From contig NHNY01000016.1 of assembly GCA_002786065.1 (NCBI GenBank), positions 124,001 to 188,000 on the forward strand: a stretch of DNA of 64,000 nt, in the 5' to 3' direction. The notes below the pieces were generated by a model that was given only the letters and a program-made list of their open reading frames with translations, had not been told where the DNA came from and ran no database searches. Positions 10,508-21,597 of this stretch are shown here, one piece after another. This DNA comes from Microcyclospora pomicola (taxonomy: Eukaryota; Ascomycota; Dothideomycetes; Capnodiales). Numbering within the stretch: position 1 is the stretch's first letter; each line of letters opens with the position of its first letter. The position numbers and the translations under genes are program-made.

Positions 10508-11689
10508 CGTATCTGACCAAACCGCTTGAAATAGCTTCGTCGAGGGTCGTCAATATAATCCAAACCCACGATGTTGCATTCCAGTCGCTGTGAAGAATGC
10601 GAAGGAGCCGGAAATACAGTCCGGAATGAACTTCTGAGCCAGCCAAAAGTCCGATGAAGGGAAGTGAAACAGAAAGGCCACCCGAAACGCAGGAGTAAGT
10701 ATGTGAAGATAACCTGCTCGACAATGCTCTGAATGATCGCTGTACCGGGGCCAACCTGATTTGGCAGAAAGTAGAGTTCTTATAGGTGTGTAACGTGAGT
10801 CAAAGATCGAATATTGCGGCATTCACGCCTGAGAAAATATCCTTTGTCGCTCTTCGTGTGTTGTTTGTTGTTCAAGGTGAAGAGGCCGGGGATCCGGCAT
10901 AGCGTAGCGGAGGGCTATCAACGCGTTGCAACGCCAGAAAGCGGTTGATACGCCACACCAGCATGGACAGTCTTCACAAGATAGCACGCGGGCCGAGAAG
11001 TACCATGTGTCTTTGTCCTGCCATTGTGCGCTCGCGGTCAGCGATTGATCGCCGATGCGTGCATGCGGCATAGTAAGGAGTGCGTAGCGAGCATGTCCAT
11101 TCTGGTGGTATTGCTACCCGCGATTGCTTGATGCTATTAACATGGGCAACCTTACCTGCTCTCTTGGTCAACGTGCAATTGAATCATCCGTGGATCTGAC
11201 TTAACGCTGCAACCGTGGATATGCGTCACTCTCGTATAGATGCCGATCGAAATTGAGCAGTGCTCATCGCCGTGGAAGGAACTCGTAACTTTCATACTTA
11301 TCATATATTCATCCAATCGTAGGTTTCGGGGTCACGTTTCATCGACGCTCGGAGTCCCCAGCCCAATGGCCATTTGGCGACCATCATATGGCGAAATGCT
11401 GCCCACCATTGTGGACAGCGCCGAGCGGTCGTGGTAACGCAATGTAGATGCTGTGAATCACACACTGAGTTTTAACGTTGAGGACTTGATACGAGGACGC
11501 GATCGTGAAGAATGGATTGGTGGTACACACTGGGAGAGAAAAGCATAGGCACATGGCATAAATGCGATCGAGAAAGAACACAAAGCAGACAAATTAGGCA
11601 GAGAGACTGGTTTCGCAAGAGCTCTCTACAAGTTCTGCCTGCAAAGGTCGGGGTGCATGAATGTCCTGGGAATGAGAAGTAAGAGTGAC
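10508..11689. other. Intergenic region, nothing recognised
   Basis: 1.2 kb between the start of the chitin-binding protein gene and the 3' end of the F-box-like gene. Short open frames lack protein-like composition. Confidence 0.45.
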
Positions 11690-13834
11690 TTACTCGTCAT
11701 CATCGGTTTGAGGCCATACCGGCGGGAGACTGGGATCTCGACACGGCGGTGTAGTATTGCGGTGGAGCGCGAAGTCCAGCACTTCAGAGCGAGGCTCGAC
11801 GTATTGCCGTAGGCACCAACCGATCGGTGTGGCGTGGACTTGGGGTTTGCCCAGACAATCGAGCGCGGTAGAGCGGAGGAAGAGCATCTGGTTCTTGGAA
11901 TCCCTGAATGACGAATGGTGATTAGCTTGGGGGAACTGTCCTCGACTGGAGTTGACGATGCCGAAAACTTACTCTCGCTCATAGATCTTCTCGGAAATGC
12001 CGAATGCGATCAGTCGGAGCTTGTGCACAGTCTCCTCCTTGGATGTAGCAGTATCGGTCTCTTCCTGATCTGTCTCGCGAGCCGGTGATGTGGCAGCTGC
12101 GGAAACAGACGTGGGACCACCAGCAAGCTCAAACATACATTGCGCCACTCCCCGTACAAGCTGTTCGTAGATCTGACGAGGCAGCAAGGTGCCACCGTGC
12201 GGTCCTTTATTGGCTGGCCATGTGGAGATGTGCAAGGTGGCCATGTTCCGTAGTTTCATGCAGCTTCGCTCAAATGACGTCCAAAGATCATCGTCCTCGG
12301 GCGTCTTGAGAATGCTCATCCCCGGCCATGCACACGAAAGCTGCTCCAGGATTGTACAGGAAGTGCAGATCTTCTCGAAGTGCTCGCGATCCCACACGAG
12401 CTCACCATGGTCCAGGTCTCGGCTGCTTGATAGGACAGATTCCAGGGAACCCGAACCATGCACATTGAGAAGCTCGAGCGTCTTGCCGTGACGCGCAATG
12501 CCAGCTGGAGCTGGAAGGGTTTTGATGTTCTCCATATCGATGACCAGGTCCCGAATTCCTGATACCAAACACAGAAAGCCGTCCAATGCGATAAGTGCTT
12601 CATTTTCGGAATTGTCCTTGTGTTGGACCTCGAGCGTCTTAAGCTGCTTCGGCAAGTTACTTGCTTTACACAGCTGCCCAAACAATGAATCGACGCCAGG
12701 ACACTGGTAGACACGCAGTTGCTCGATCTTGGTGAAGTCCACGAGCTTGCACCACGTATCTGCACAATATCGGAGACTGATTCCATGCAGTCTCAACGAT
12801 TTAAGGTTCTGGAGTGGTTTGCACGTGTCGAAAGGCATCATATGGCTGAAGATGATCCGACAGATGAGTCCCGGCCCCGTGGCCGTATCGTTCAGCTCAC
12901 GAGGATCAATCGCATCGTCGTTCTCTGAGGAATCAGACGCATCGAAGTTAGCGTGTAGAATGAGTTCCTCGAGCACGTTGTATGTGTTTGCAACGTAATG
13001 TTGACACAACTCCATCGTCAGTCGATTCTCCGGGTACAAGGCTAGTTTCCTCACGGTCTTGAATAGGTGATCAGTCAAACTTGGTGACTTCTTGACCTTC
13101 TGAAGCGCGTTCGGCGGATCGAGGTCCATCACCTCGAGCCATTTCATCTTCCGTTGCCGCTTATACAGGAGGATCAGGTTCTCGGTCGAGAATGGCTCCC
13201 ACGGGCACCAACTATTGCAACCTATCATTAGTATACCTGTCTGTTTGCTACTTGCCCAGACTTCGACTGACCTGAATTCCTCTAATACATCCTCCGGTAG
13301 GAACTCCAAGAGCATCCTGGTTGCGAAATCCGCTTGTTGCTTCTGAATGCGCCCGGACGAGCCATTGGCCAGATACAAGCGTATCCGTCGAACATGCTTC
13401 AACCCGATGTTTCTAGGATTGAGGAAAGCAGACAGGCGATTGTCATTTGGCGAGCCGAGGTCCAATGCGACTTGTCGGTAGAGCGGTTTCACCGCGAGTT
13501 CGTGGAGTTGCTGGTTGACGAGGCAGACGTTCTTGAGATCCGTTGGACGGATCAGCTAGATGGCAGACTTGTCAAATTCCACGTTCTGACGGACTTGAGA
13601 ATTGCGTAGTACCTTGTCAACGATCAAAGCCTTCAGCTCTGTCCCCAGGTCGTCAAACTCCAACTTCTTATCTCTCCGTGCGGGTGATTGATGTATTGGC
13701 TTGACCTCCTCTTCCTCTCTACCCTCAATCTTGATCTTCTCATGCTCGGCATGATGCTGCCCGTTGATTGTATTTGCAGCAGTAGGTGTCTCAGCGCTCG
13801 GGGTCGCTTCGTCCGCCATCTCAACCGATCCCAC
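11690..13834 (-). CDS. F-box-like protein with a leucine-rich C-terminal region
   Basis: Four exons: 13834-13613, 13555-13272, 13211-11973 and 11903-11690, giving 652 aa. Introns are 57 nt (13612-13556), 60 nt (13271-13212) and 69 nt (11972-11904), each GT..AG. The N-terminal 45 residues are low complexity. From about residue 60 the text LGTELKALIVDK-LIRPTDLKNVCLVNQQLHE has the shape of an F-box (Leu-Pro/Gly-x-Glu start, DL in the middle, Cys/Val-rich helix). The body repeats Leu-rich units (for example LQNLKSLRLHGISLRY and KQLKTLEVQHKDN) as in LRR substrate receptors of SCF ubiquitin ligases. The second intron is 60 nt without a stop, so the unspliced frame is also open; it is accepted because of its ATACTAATGATAG branch region and because splicing joins EEF to SWCPWEPFS. 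Substrate unknown. Confidence 0.68.
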
Positions 13835-14808
13835 CAGCCTGCAGCACTGGTTGCGGTCCCGCCCTGCTCTTCAATCCTGTCGGGTCTTGTCCCACCAATC
13901 GGCTAACTCGAAGTCCGACCTCTTGTAGGAGCCGGTGAGTGTGGGAGTACGGAACAGGGGACGCAGTGGTGTAACCCAAGGGTTTCCTATGGACGACAGA
14001 GTGATCAAGTGGCCCGGCGTTGAGCACCAGCTTGGTGGAGCGAGAAGCTGAAGCTTGTGTTGAACAAGAAACAAGAAAGGCACGATCGCACGAGTAGTGT
14101 AGACCTTGGTGGCATAGATGAATCGCTGTGAATGTTACTACAGTAGGTTTCGCGAGTCGATCTACGGAAGAGTCACGATTCCCGCGTGAAGGTATAGGAT
14201 ACGGCGCGGGATGGCCCAAGAATCGAGGCGTTGAGAGCTAAGAAGCTGCGCAGTGCGGTGGTGCTGTACTCAGCCTTGCACAATGGATGCTACGCTGTGC
14301 ATGCACGTCTACAGCGCGATGCATCGCTGAACATCGCATACATACATGTACCTTCCATCTCACGAGACCACATGCGTTCATTCGCCTGCCAGGTGTGCCC
14401 CGCGTGGCGACAGCGGTGGCATTGCGGGCAGTGCAGCACTCCGGTGAAGACGTGTGCAGGCCCAGCGATCGACCATTCAGAACGTCGCTCATGCGGACGT
14501 CGACTAGTCTGCCCTCCGTGTGGTTGGTGAGTTGCAATGGCGGATTTGCAGTGACGAGATAGGAGGGGAGGATGGAAAAGCAGCACGGAAACAATACGCG
14601 AATGTCTACAATACATGAGATTTGCTACTGGTACAGACACTCGCTATATATCGGTGATACATCAAAGCAATTGATAGGTATTCTATATCCGGAGACCAGC
14701 ATCATGGCCATGCGCGCAGGGGCGGGCATGGAGGCCTACGCACGGAAGAACGCAGTGCTACCACACAAATACCCACGGATACATCGTGCACGTCGACGTA
14801 TCGAGACC
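13835..14808. other. Intergenic, nothing recognised
   Basis: 974 bp between the F-box-like gene start and the 3' end of FCP1. It holds the promoter of the former; no RNA gene or repeat recognised. Several overlapping short frames around 14230-14640 are shadows of one another. Confidence 0.45.
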
Positions 14809-17328
14809 TCACTCGTGGCCGGTGGCGTCTTGCTCTTCATCCTCGTCTTCGTTGCTCTGTCGCTCCATCTCCGCTGCCAGCGCTGCCTCGAGATCGTCGT
14901 CCCCCTCGTCCTCCTCAGTATCAGCCGCGCCGCCGCCCGAATCCTCAAAAGGTCTACTTTCGGGGCTGCCATTGACAGCGACGACACTTGCAACGTTGGT
15001 CAGACTGGTGGTTCGCGCGAGAGCTTCGCGCTTTCGTTTTTGTAACCGACTACCCGCGTCTTCAATCATCTCATCGCCACTATCGCCATCGCCGTCGAGA
15101 GCGTCTCGCTTGCGCTTCATTCCGTTTGACGGCGTCGCGGTACCCTCTCGCTCGCTCTCACTATCGTCCTCATCCCAATCTGAACCCAATTCATCTTTGA
15201 GTTCGTCGTTGAGGTCATCCCAGTAGTCGGGCTGTTCGGTTTCTGTCGGACTGCCATTCACGCGCTCATCTTTCGGTGCGTACTTCTCCAACTCTGCTTC
15301 GATATCTGTATCGATGTCAGTGGAGGTCATCGCAGTTCCGCCGTCGGTGCTTTGCGTCCCGCCCAGATCGAACTCATCCTCCGTCTGTGCAGCTTCATCG
15401 TCCGAGGATGAGAGCATCGCGAAGTCCTGACTCTCGACACTACCCGGGAGACCGCCAACACCGTTGCTTGCCATGTCGAGGTGGATTCGATATGGATTCT
15501 CATCGACGTGCTTCCACATGCCTAGGCACGCGTGCAGCCAGTCGACACCAACAATCGAGATGCGGTCGGGTTTCTTCGCCGCTTGCCGTACCTTGGCAGT
15601 TCGACGCTCGGGTGAGGCGACGAGATGTGTGGTCTGCCGCGTGATGTTCTCAGTGACCGTAGCCCCAACGCTCTTGGCCCACAATACCAAGTCATACGAC
15701 CAGAATGGATGACCGAGCGGAATGATGCCCGAGAATACGATGTGAATGTCTTTCATCGCGCTCTGCTTCATGTTCCTCATCACTACCGCAGCATCCGGTA
15801 TTGTGCTAAGATCGTCAATCGGTCGCTTTTTGCTTGGCCCGACTTTGAGCTCCGCAATACGGCCACCTTTCGACCCAGCTGATATCTTGTCAGCCTCGTC
15901 ATAGTAGGCTGCATGAATGTTTCGCAGGTTCTCATCCAGATAGCCAAGAAAGACATCATCATCCTCGAGTAAATTGTGACGGTACTTCTTCGGCGACGAA
16001 GACTCTGCTGGCGCGTCTGCCTGGTTGTCCGCGTTCTCCGACAACAGCTCAGCCGTCGCCTCGACAGCTGGTGATGCTTTTGCTTCTTCCTCTCCAGCCG
16101 CTTCTAACATCTTCTGCTTCTGCAATAGTGGTCGATCAGCAATCTGCGCTGACACAGCACGACCCTGCTCTTCTGACTTCTCTTGCATGGTGCCCTCATC
16201 CTGATTGCCTGCCATATCCACTAGGCGATCGACTGGTGACACATTGCTTTCAGCCACCGACGCTGAAGCCGTATTCGAACCCGCGTTGTCCACCTCAAGC
16301 TTCAGTCTGGATCCGCCATCGATACCAGGTCGTTTGGGAAGGAAACTGCCGTTGATATCGCCAATGCCGACAAAGAACTCGTATGGTTTGACCTTGACAA
16401 GGTTGGGGCTCCACGACCACACATCTCCTCGATCGTCAATGATAACCACCATTTTCGTGTCCACCGGGAACAGCCTCCCCAGGTTCTTCGAGCTCATGCT
16501 GCCGTTTTCGTCTCGGGACAGTATGCGATCTGCGAAATACTTGTGGTCTGGGTCGATGATGGCTGCAATATTCTCCGCGTACGTCCGCGTAGCCATGGTG
16601 TAGATGTGAAGCTCGAAGTACTTCGAGATGGTCGCCAAGAAAGCCTCCAACCCTGGCCGCAGCTTGATGTAGTACCAATTCCACTCCACTCTACCATTGT
16701 TGGGGTTTTTATCCAAAAGCTTGAACTTGCGCACGTGTCTCAAAGCTTCATGATTCGGGCTGGCGGGATCCTCTTGCCAGTCACCAATCGTGGGATCGTT
16801 ACATGCTTGAATGACGGTCATATCGAGGTCCACCACCAGACTGAGTTTCCGCGAGTCGAGTAACCTCCGTTTGCTCTCTTCGCTCAACCGGCCAGCTTCC
16901 GATTGTGACACTAGCAGATTGAGACTCCCGTGCGCGGTATTGAGTGTTGCCCGGTCCGTGTTCATGGCAGTGGAGTTGTAGCCCTCAATCTCCGTCATGT
17001 CTCTGCCGCATTCTGCGCAGATCCCGCCGAACTGGATATCATGCTTGCAAGGCTCTTCTATCTCTGCCACCGCCGTCCGCTTATCGAGGACCTGACCGAC
17101 ACTGACGCCTAATGTTGTGATGGTCCCCTCGACCTCGCTCTCAAAGTTGGAATAGTAGGACTCCTCCCGATCCACATTCTCACGCGTGTCCTCATCGTAG
17201 ACATTGTTGATGGCCTTGTACCGGTAGGCGAACAGCGGCGCATTGCGGTCGATGGTATCGCCAGCTTTCTGGAGGAGCTGCGTGACAGTGACCGGATACG
17301 CGAGGCTCTGGGAGGTGTACAGGCGCAT
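14809..17328 (-). CDS. FCP1: FCP1, RNA polymerase II CTD phosphatase
   Basis: Single exon; the frame opens at 17427 but MRLYTSQSLAYPVTVTQ at 17328 is the likely start, giving 839 aa. Residues 161-340 are the FCPH catalytic domain with the DxDxT signature DLDMT at 167-171 (phosphoryl-accepting Asp167), the TMATRTYAENIAAIIDP segment and the downstream IIDDRGDVW (DDR at about 298-300). Residues about 520-618 are a BRCT domain (FSGIIPLGH, THLVASPERRTAKV, VGVDWLHACLGMW). The tail is acidic, as in other FCP1 proteins that bind TFIIF. An N-terminal lipoyl-like segment (residues about 70-92) and a CKHDIQFGGICAECGRD zinc-knuckle-like stretch precede the catalytic domain. FCP1 removes Ser2/Ser5 phosphates from the CTD to recycle polymerase. 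Confidence 0.95.
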   Translation of the reverse strand: MRLYTSQSLAYPVTVTQLLQKAGDTIDRNAPLFAYRYKAINNVYDEDTRENVDREESYYSNFESEVEGTITTLGVSVGQVLDKRTAVAEIEEPCKHDIQFGGICAECGRDMTEIEGYNSTAMNTDRATLNTAHGSLNLLVSQSEAGRLSEESKRRLLDSRKLSLVVDLDMTVIQACNDPTIGDWQEDPASPNHEALRHVRKFKLLDKNPNNGRVEWNWYYIKLRPGLEAFLATISKYFELHIYTMATRTYAENIAAIIDPDHKYFADRILSRDENGSMSSKNLGRLFPVDTKMVVIIDDRGDVWSWSPNLVKVKPYEFFVGIGDINGSFLPKRPGIDGGSRLKLEVDNAGSNTASASVAESNVSPVDRLVDMAGNQDEGTMQEKSEEQGRAVSAQIADRPLLQKQKMLEAAGEEEAKASPAVEATAELLSENADNQADAPAESSSPKKYRHNLLEDDDVFLGYLDENLRNIHAAYYDEADKISAGSKGGRIAELKVGPSKKRPIDDLSTIPDAAVVMRNMKQSAMKDIHIVFSGIIPLGHPFWSYDLVLWAKSVGATVTENITRQTTHLVASPERRTAKVRQAAKKPDRISIVGVDWLHACLGMWKHVDENPYRIHLDMASNGVGGLPGSVESQDFAMLSSSDDEAAQTEDEFDLGGTQSTDGGTAMTSTDIDTDIEAELEKYAPKDERVNGSPTETEQPDYWDDLNDELKDELGSDWDEDDSESEREGTATPSNGMKRKRDALDGDGDSGDEMIEDAGSRLQKRKREALARTTSLTNVASVVAVNGSPESRPFEDSGGGAADTEEDEGDDDLEAALAAEMERQSNEDEDEEQDATGHE

Positions 17329-18095
17329 TGGAGATGGATATTCTGGTTGATGGCGCGGGACTTGGATCACATGTTTCGCTTTCAAGTGTGATGGTTGGAT
17401 GGCAGGTGGGAGGATGCAGCACGGCACTAACTACACGTTCACGCAAGAGGCCCGATCATCTACGAAGGTTCGCGTGAATCACAACTGCCAGATGCTACAA
17501 GAAAGGTAGAGTGCTGAGTCGCGAGGGAACGCGGCTTGGCGCAAGTCGGGTGAGAAGGGATGAGTCAATGTTGGCGGGACAAGAGACTGTTACCTGACGC
17601 GATGCTTCGGTAGGTCCAGGGAGGTTCGCGAGATGGAGGTGTTTGCGGGATATGTGGTGGATGTTGACGTTGTCTCAAGAAACCGGATCATCTATAAATC
17701 TAACAGCTCCCGAGCAGCATATGTGGGGAGCAGGTTAGCTTATTTATGTTCGCTGGACGCATGGCGCACGGACGCTTTGGCGACATCGGATCGGCACGCG
17801 AGAAGCTCGTGACATGGGGCAGAGCTTTGACGACTGGCGCTGGAATGGACGTTGATCGATGAGAGTACACGGAATCCTGGAGATAGCATTCCTCCCGTCC
17901 ATACTGCATTCATCATTACTCCTGAATGGCATCAACACAATTCCCAGCAAACATTGACACTGCGCGTCATTAAAGGTTGGTCATTTAACACATTACGGGG
18001 ACGTTACGTGGAGATATCTGCGGGCACCCCTCATATCTAATGAACCAAAGATATGGGGAGCGCCATGTAGCGATGTTCATAACGCAACGACGAAC
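17329..18095. other. Intergenic, FCP1 promoter region
   Basis: 767 bp between the FCP1 start and the 3' end of PRI1, which lies in the same orientation upstream. Nothing but promoter and 3' UTR sequence is apparent. Confidence 0.45.
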
Positions 18096-19628
18096 TTAGA
18101 ACTCCATGCCCTCAGCACCAACATCGTCGTCCCTCTCACGCTTACTCCTGCCTTCGTCTTTCATTAGGCCGGCAACATAGCCACGGAAATACTCGACATA
18201 TGGCTTAAGACTGGTCTTCTGCCAATCAAGGACCTTCACTCTTTCCTCCTCCACCATCTCCTTGTGCTCGTTGTCCCATTCGTCGATTTCTTCAAGCAGA
18301 TCTGTCACGGTCGGTACGGTGAAAGGATCGAAACTCTCCAGGTTTCTGGTGTCGATCGGCACACATACTCGTCCCGTGCCAGGATGGATGACGAATGGAG
18401 ATTTGAGCAAGTGGTTCAGCTTCTTCGAGACTTCAGCGTCAAGTCGGGGATATGTGTATTCCAACCGGATCTCCTGCTTTGCTTCTACTAGTTGTTTGGC
18501 GTTCATGCTGGATAGGTGACCGGCTTCTGCCATCGCATCGATGTCCGACCACTTTTGATTTGACGATCGGTCCGGCATGCTGTCCCACTTCTTCTGGAGT
18601 GCGGTTGTCAGAGTCTTGTCTGGCAGTAGGTCGAGAAGTTTCTCTGCTCGCTCAGAAGATTGCCAAGGGTCTTGGTCGGCGAGCACCTCAGTCTGAAAAT
18701 ATGCATTCAGAATCTTGAGACTGCGATCAATGTGAGGATGTAGCGGTCTCCGCAGTGCAGTCTTTTTGCCTCCATCGCTGCCAGAAATGAGCACAAGATA
18801 ATTGGCGATCGCCTTGCGTTTGCTGTCATCCATCTCTCGAGCTCTCTTATCGCTGACCCAAGCATGGGCACCTCTTCGTCCAGAGTACACCCACAGGATG
18901 TGCTGGAAACCGAAATCCTCTCTCAACGCAACATCCACCACTTTCACAGCCATGACGATGAATTGCCAGCATTTCGTACATATAGCTGCGCCGGAACAGC
19001 ATGTTCTAATGGGATCATAATCCGTCATATCAATATCGAACACCAGCTCTTTCATGACCGGACGGAATGCGCTGGCCTTTCTCACACTCTTCCGATCGCG
19101 TGGGTTCACACTATACTGCGGTCCAATCTCGAATCGTTCTGGTGTCATCTGCACGCACTGTTTCCGGAACAGATCTGCTGTTGCAAATGATTGGTACCGC
19201 ACGTAACCTCCACCTGGAAGAGTAAACGCGAACTCGCGGTGTTGGAAGTCTGGTTGGGGAGTGGCAGCGTGATTCAGCCATTGAAACAGCTGCCTGAACG
19301 GCAGCAGACGTGAATAGTACTGTCGCAAAACATCCGGCTCGCAGTATCTAGGCTTCGTGGAAGCTGTAGTAGGCTCCGGTTGCGAGGAACCTTCGGGTTT
19401 CGTAGGTGCACTGGAGGAGAACTCGTCATCGTCGGAATCATCGTCGAACATGTCTTCCAGGGTAGTCTTGGTTGATTTCGGTTGTGTTGGTGTCGTGTGG
19501 TCCTCGGACATTGGGACATCTTCCTGGCTCTTGCTGTCTATCGACTCTTCAGGTGCGTCCGACAATCTCTCATCTTCCATAATTTCGACTTGCTTGCTTT
19601 CAGAAGACGGAGACGTGGCGTGCGGCAT
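18096..19628 (-). CDS. PRI1: DNA primase catalytic (small) subunit
   Basis: Single exon, 510 aa. Residues 1-92 are a disordered, acidic extension (LEDMFDDDSDDDEF) of a kind seen in filamentous-fungal primases. The catalytic core follows: QWLNHAATPQPDFQHREFAF, YQSFATADLFRK, and the metal-binding triad region ELVFDIDMTDYD with Asp198 and Asp200. A zinc site is visible as CCSGAAICTKCW (Cys210, 211, 217 and 220). VYSGRRGAHAWVSDKRAR is the nucleotide-binding SGRRG segment, and VDTR-type PIDTRNLESFDPF lies near the end. The enzyme makes the RNA primers extended by DNA polymerase alpha. A cluster of three ACGCG elements sits 58-94 bp upstream of the start codon and suggests G1/S control. Confidence 0.95.
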   Translation of the reverse strand: MPHATSPSSESKQVEIMEDERLSDAPEESIDSKSQEDVPMSEDHTTPTQPKSTKTTLEDMFDDDSDDDEFSSSAPTKPEGSSQPEPTTASTKPRYCEPDVLRQYYSRLLPFRQLFQWLNHAATPQPDFQHREFAFTLPGGGYVRYQSFATADLFRKQCVQMTPERFEIGPQYSVNPRDRKSVRKASAFRPVMKELVFDIDMTDYDPIRTCCSGAAICTKCWQFIVMAVKVVDVALREDFGFQHILWVYSGRRGAHAWVSDKRAREMDDSKRKAIANYLVLISGSDGGKKTALRRPLHPHIDRSLKILNAYFQTEVLADQDPWQSSERAEKLLDLLPDKTLTTALQKKWDSMPDRSSNQKWSDIDAMAEAGHLSSMNAKQLVEAKQEIRLEYTYPRLDAEVSKKLNHLLKSPFVIHPGTGRVCVPIDTRNLESFDPFTVPTVTDLLEEIDEWDNEHKEMVEEERVKVLDWQKTSLKPYVEYFRGYVAGLMKDEGRSKRERDDDVGAEGMEF

Positions 19629-20193
19629 GTTTCTGGATGTAACAACCTGACAATCCGTGATGTTGGGATCTTGCTCTATCCTACCACGCGTAAAGTGGTG
19701 GAGAGACGCGCTTCCTGACGCGCTGGTCTGTGCGTCGTTATCTCGCTTGTCGCCTTCTCACATGTGTCTCTCTCACGGTGCACAGCATCCGCCATGCCAA
19801 CGTCACCTCCTTACCTCAACTGCACAAAAGACTGTGAATTGAGCCGACTTTTCCCCATCTGCACTTCAGAGCTTATTGAGTATCAAGCGAGGCATCATGC
19901 AAAGTGGAGAAGGGTGGCTCTCAGACGAATCAGAGTTCTATGGTAGGTATATTTGACGCCTTCGGATGCCAGACCCGACCTGATCGATGAACCTCAGGTG
20001 ATGTACAGACTCGAGACACTCTTGAGGAAAGAGTCCAGCGGCCTTTACAAGCTTCATCTGTATTGATGTATGGAGTTGGTAGAACGAATGTGAGACAACA
20101 ATCTCGAAAGGTTCGATCTACAGCAGTGCATCTCTTCATATCATCCGTTTTCGCAAAGTCTACCTTGAATCTCGGATTGCTGATCCTGAGTAG
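19629..20193. other. Divergent promoter region between PRI1 and the DUF1917 gene
   Basis: 565 bp separating two divergently transcribed genes. The PRI1-proximal end carries the ACGCG cluster; nothing specific seen on the other side. Confidence 0.45.
19686..19722. promoter_or_regulatory. MCB (ACGCG) cluster upstream of PRI1
   Basis: A perfect palindromic ACGCGT at 19686-19691 is followed by ACGCG at 19706-19710 and again at 19718-19722. The three lie within 37 bp and 58-94 bp upstream of the primase start codon. ACGCGT is the binding site of the MBF/DSC1 factor that drives replication genes at G1/S in budding and fission yeast; primase genes are known targets there. Function here is inferred. 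Confidence 0.55.
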
Positions 20194-20958
20194 ATGGATC
20201 AGCCGGCGGCAGCACAATCGCCCTCGCTGCAGGCTCAAGGCGATAGCACTATGCAAGACCTTGTCAAGGTTGACCGCTTCAGAGGCCAAGCTGGCGCATG
20301 GCAACAATCGGAGACTGTTCTCGAATTCTTGCGACGTATGCCAGTCTCGGACAACAAGACCTCTACCACTGATGGTTGGCTTTGGGTAGCGAGCCCAATA
20401 CTCCCCCGTGCACAAGATGATCAAATGCGTGGTCAAGATTTGACATCTTTCGTCGCTGGTGGAATTGACTTGTTGAAATGCTTTGAAGCAAAGCGGTCCG
20501 CTATAGAACAGGAGAATCCTGGGAAGACACAAATGGCGATCTCCCGGAAAATCACGCCGCATCGGCAACAACTCGAAAAGGACTTGCTCGACTTGGCTGT
20601 AAAGACCAAGACAACTTGCGGTAAATGGATGCTGTTTCCTGGAAAGAATGATCTTCCTCGCTACTGGCGCGTGGTCGCCGAAGCTACAGCATCGGGTAAA
20701 CTTGGCCCTTTGTCAAAGGTCGCTACACCCGACCCTACAAGTAGCAACAACGGGACTTTGATATGCGTGTACACCTATAGCTTCTCCGACATGGCTGACA
20801 TGCAGAGAGTGTTGCGTGAATTGCGTTGTCTTGGCCTTGTCCGCGAAAACGAGAAACCTATATACTGGAAGGCAGATGCGTACACCTATCTCGACCTCAA
20901 CTCGGGCAATCGATTTAACATTCGTGCCAGCTTACACTCAAGCAAAGATCTGTTCTAG
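20194..20958 (+). CDS. DUF1917 / BLES03-family protein
   Basis: Single exon, 254 aa. The C-terminal half matches the DUF1917 (BLES03, human C11orf68) family: CGKWMLFPGKNDLPRYWRVV, ATASGKLGPLSKVATPDP, TLICVYTYSFSDMADMQRVL, IYWKADAYTYLDLNSGNRF, and a terminal ASLHSSKDLF. Members have a fold related to eIF4E and no firm biochemical role. Residues 1-60 are variable, with WLWVASPILP just before the conserved part. Start chosen as the first ATG of the frame; a later Met at residue 20 is possible. The gene is divergent from PRI1. Confidence 0.8.
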   Translation: MDQPAAAQSPSLQAQGDSTMQDLVKVDRFRGQAGAWQQSETVLEFLRRMPVSDNKTSTTDGWLWVASPILPRAQDDQMRGQDLTSFVAGGIDLLKCFEAKRSAIEQENPGKTQMAISRKITPHRQQLEKDLLDLAVKTKTTCGKWMLFPGKNDLPRYWRVVAEATASGKLGPLSKVATPDPTSSNNGTLICVYTYSFSDMADMQRVLRELRCLGLVRENEKPIYWKADAYTYLDLNSGNRFNIRASLHSSKDLF

Positions 20959-21250
20959 CGCTATTGAATGTTAGAAGCACGCAGAATAAGTATGTGAACA
21001 CGGATTGTCGAGTTTCAACGCAATGCGCTCATCTATAGCTAGCATACATAGCCTGGACCATGGTCTCACATAATTTTACATTGACGGTTCTGGTCCATTG
21101 CTTCGAGAGTACTTGTAAATCTTCTGATATTCAGGGACAGTCTTACCCCTTGAACGAACACTTGCCCGGCAATTTTACCGGGTGCAGACGGACCGGTACA
21201 CATACGTGTTGACTCGATAAGTCGACGAGATTATTGTGCTTGTAGACCCT

Positions 21251-21271
21251 ATCGAGTAATGATTACTCGAT
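21251..21271. repeat. Perfect inverted repeat, 10-bp arms around one base
   Basis: ATCGAGTAAT, then G, then ATTACTCGAT: two exactly complementary 10-base arms. The half-site ATCGAGTAA recurs about 375 bp downstream, at about 21626-21634. Such dyads often bind dimeric transcription factors; no known fungal factor is assigned. Confidence 0.6.
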
Positions 21272-21597
21272 CGGAACTCGTTAGCCTCTTCAAGCTCCGG
21301 AAGAGTCGGACTGCGTTGAGCAGTCCATGACGGGCATCAAGAACCGGCACGGCAACAGACACGTTCAGAGACTTCCAACATCATGCTGTTTGAGCATCAT
21401 CCGAACCTCAGCACATCGTATCAGCGACTGAACATTTATACCGTCGAGGCGCAGTGTCAGGTTGGCGACGTGAGCGGTCGACCACGGACTTAGCCCTCGG
21501 CAGCTAGCGCTCTAGCCGGCGTTCTTATCTGAAGCCCACACTTCGTTCCATCGTGGGCTTCCACAGACGATCTCAACCGCTTCTGCGGCACGGCCAC

